64,000 nt of DNA. It comes from Pseudozyma flocculosa PF-1. Its lineage: Eukaryota > Basidiomycota > Ustilaginomycetes > Ustilaginales > Ustilaginaceae. Positions 63,920-64,000 of this stretch are shown in pieces; position 1 is the stretch's first letter, and every line of letters begins with the position of its first letter. Under the pieces are notes generated by a model, which was not told the origin of the DNA, did not search any database, and saw nothing but the letters and a program-made list of their open reading frames with translations. A program made the position numbers and the translations under genes. The stretch is taken from positions 737,759-801,758 of the forward strand of contig NW_006920869.1 of assembly GCF_000417875.1 (NCBI RefSeq), written 5' to 3'.

Positions 63920-64000
63920 GGTGGGCGACCGTGTATGCGTGTGCCAAGGGGGATTGTGGTGGGAAAATGGACCGAGCCGGGTGGAGGTGTCGAGCGAGGT

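Overview
The window is a gene-dense, GC-rich nuclear segment of a filamentous or dimorphic fungus, most likely a basidiomycete near the smut lineage (Ustilaginomycotina). The reasons are short introns (mostly 75-125 nt) with GTGAGT/GTAAGT donors, many conserved intron-bearing fungal genes, a HapX-type iron regulator with N-terminal Hap4-like, bZIP and cysteine-rich blocks, a DUF7918-type protein typical of basidiomycetes, and GGCA/GCCTGGCC-rich intergenic DNA. The exact species cannot be named from the sequence alone.

Layout. 0-6 kb is the least conserved part. It holds two tandem paralogues with a double CX2CX6C zinc-cluster-like N-terminus (the first cut by the window edge), a decayed third copy, and a divergent pair of small secreted proteins that share two cysteines, an intron position and a length of 169 residues. 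6-9 kb carries hapX, with two ATCWGATAA boxes about 0.5 kb upstream. 11-16 kb carries a small unknown protein, a mitochondrial 3-hydroxyisobutyrate dehydrogenase and a DUF7918-type protein with SUMO-interaction-like motifs. 17-28 kb carries galactokinase, a four-fold 69-residue repeat protein, a NAT9 acetyltransferase, an MDR-family reductase, a large unknown protein and a small one-TM protein. 28.6-36 kb carries an L-fuconate dehydratase (ENOSF1-like), an alpha/beta hydrolase, an F-box-like protein and a membrane SDR. 36-42 kb carries a secreted GH42 beta-galactosidase and a PAT-like GNAT. 42-50 kb carries a large disordered nuclear-type protein, DNA polymerase eta and an MMTAG2-like RS protein. 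50-64 kb carries choline-phosphate cytidylyltransferase, a YTP1-like membrane protein, ribosomal protein P1, a mitochondrial MMT1-like metal transporter and the peroxisomal multifunctional enzyme Fox2.

Functionally this is mostly ordinary housekeeping DNA with no operon-like cluster. Two loose themes are iron (hapX and the MMT1-like carrier at opposite ends) and carbohydrate use (galactokinase, GH42 beta-galactosidase, fuconate dehydratase). The strongest candidates for something undescribed are the two lineage-restricted families in the first 6 kb. All exon joins were derived by hand from splice signals, reading frame and protein similarity; none has transcript support here. The large overlapping ORFs antisense to real genes are by-products of high GC at third codon positions and were left out.
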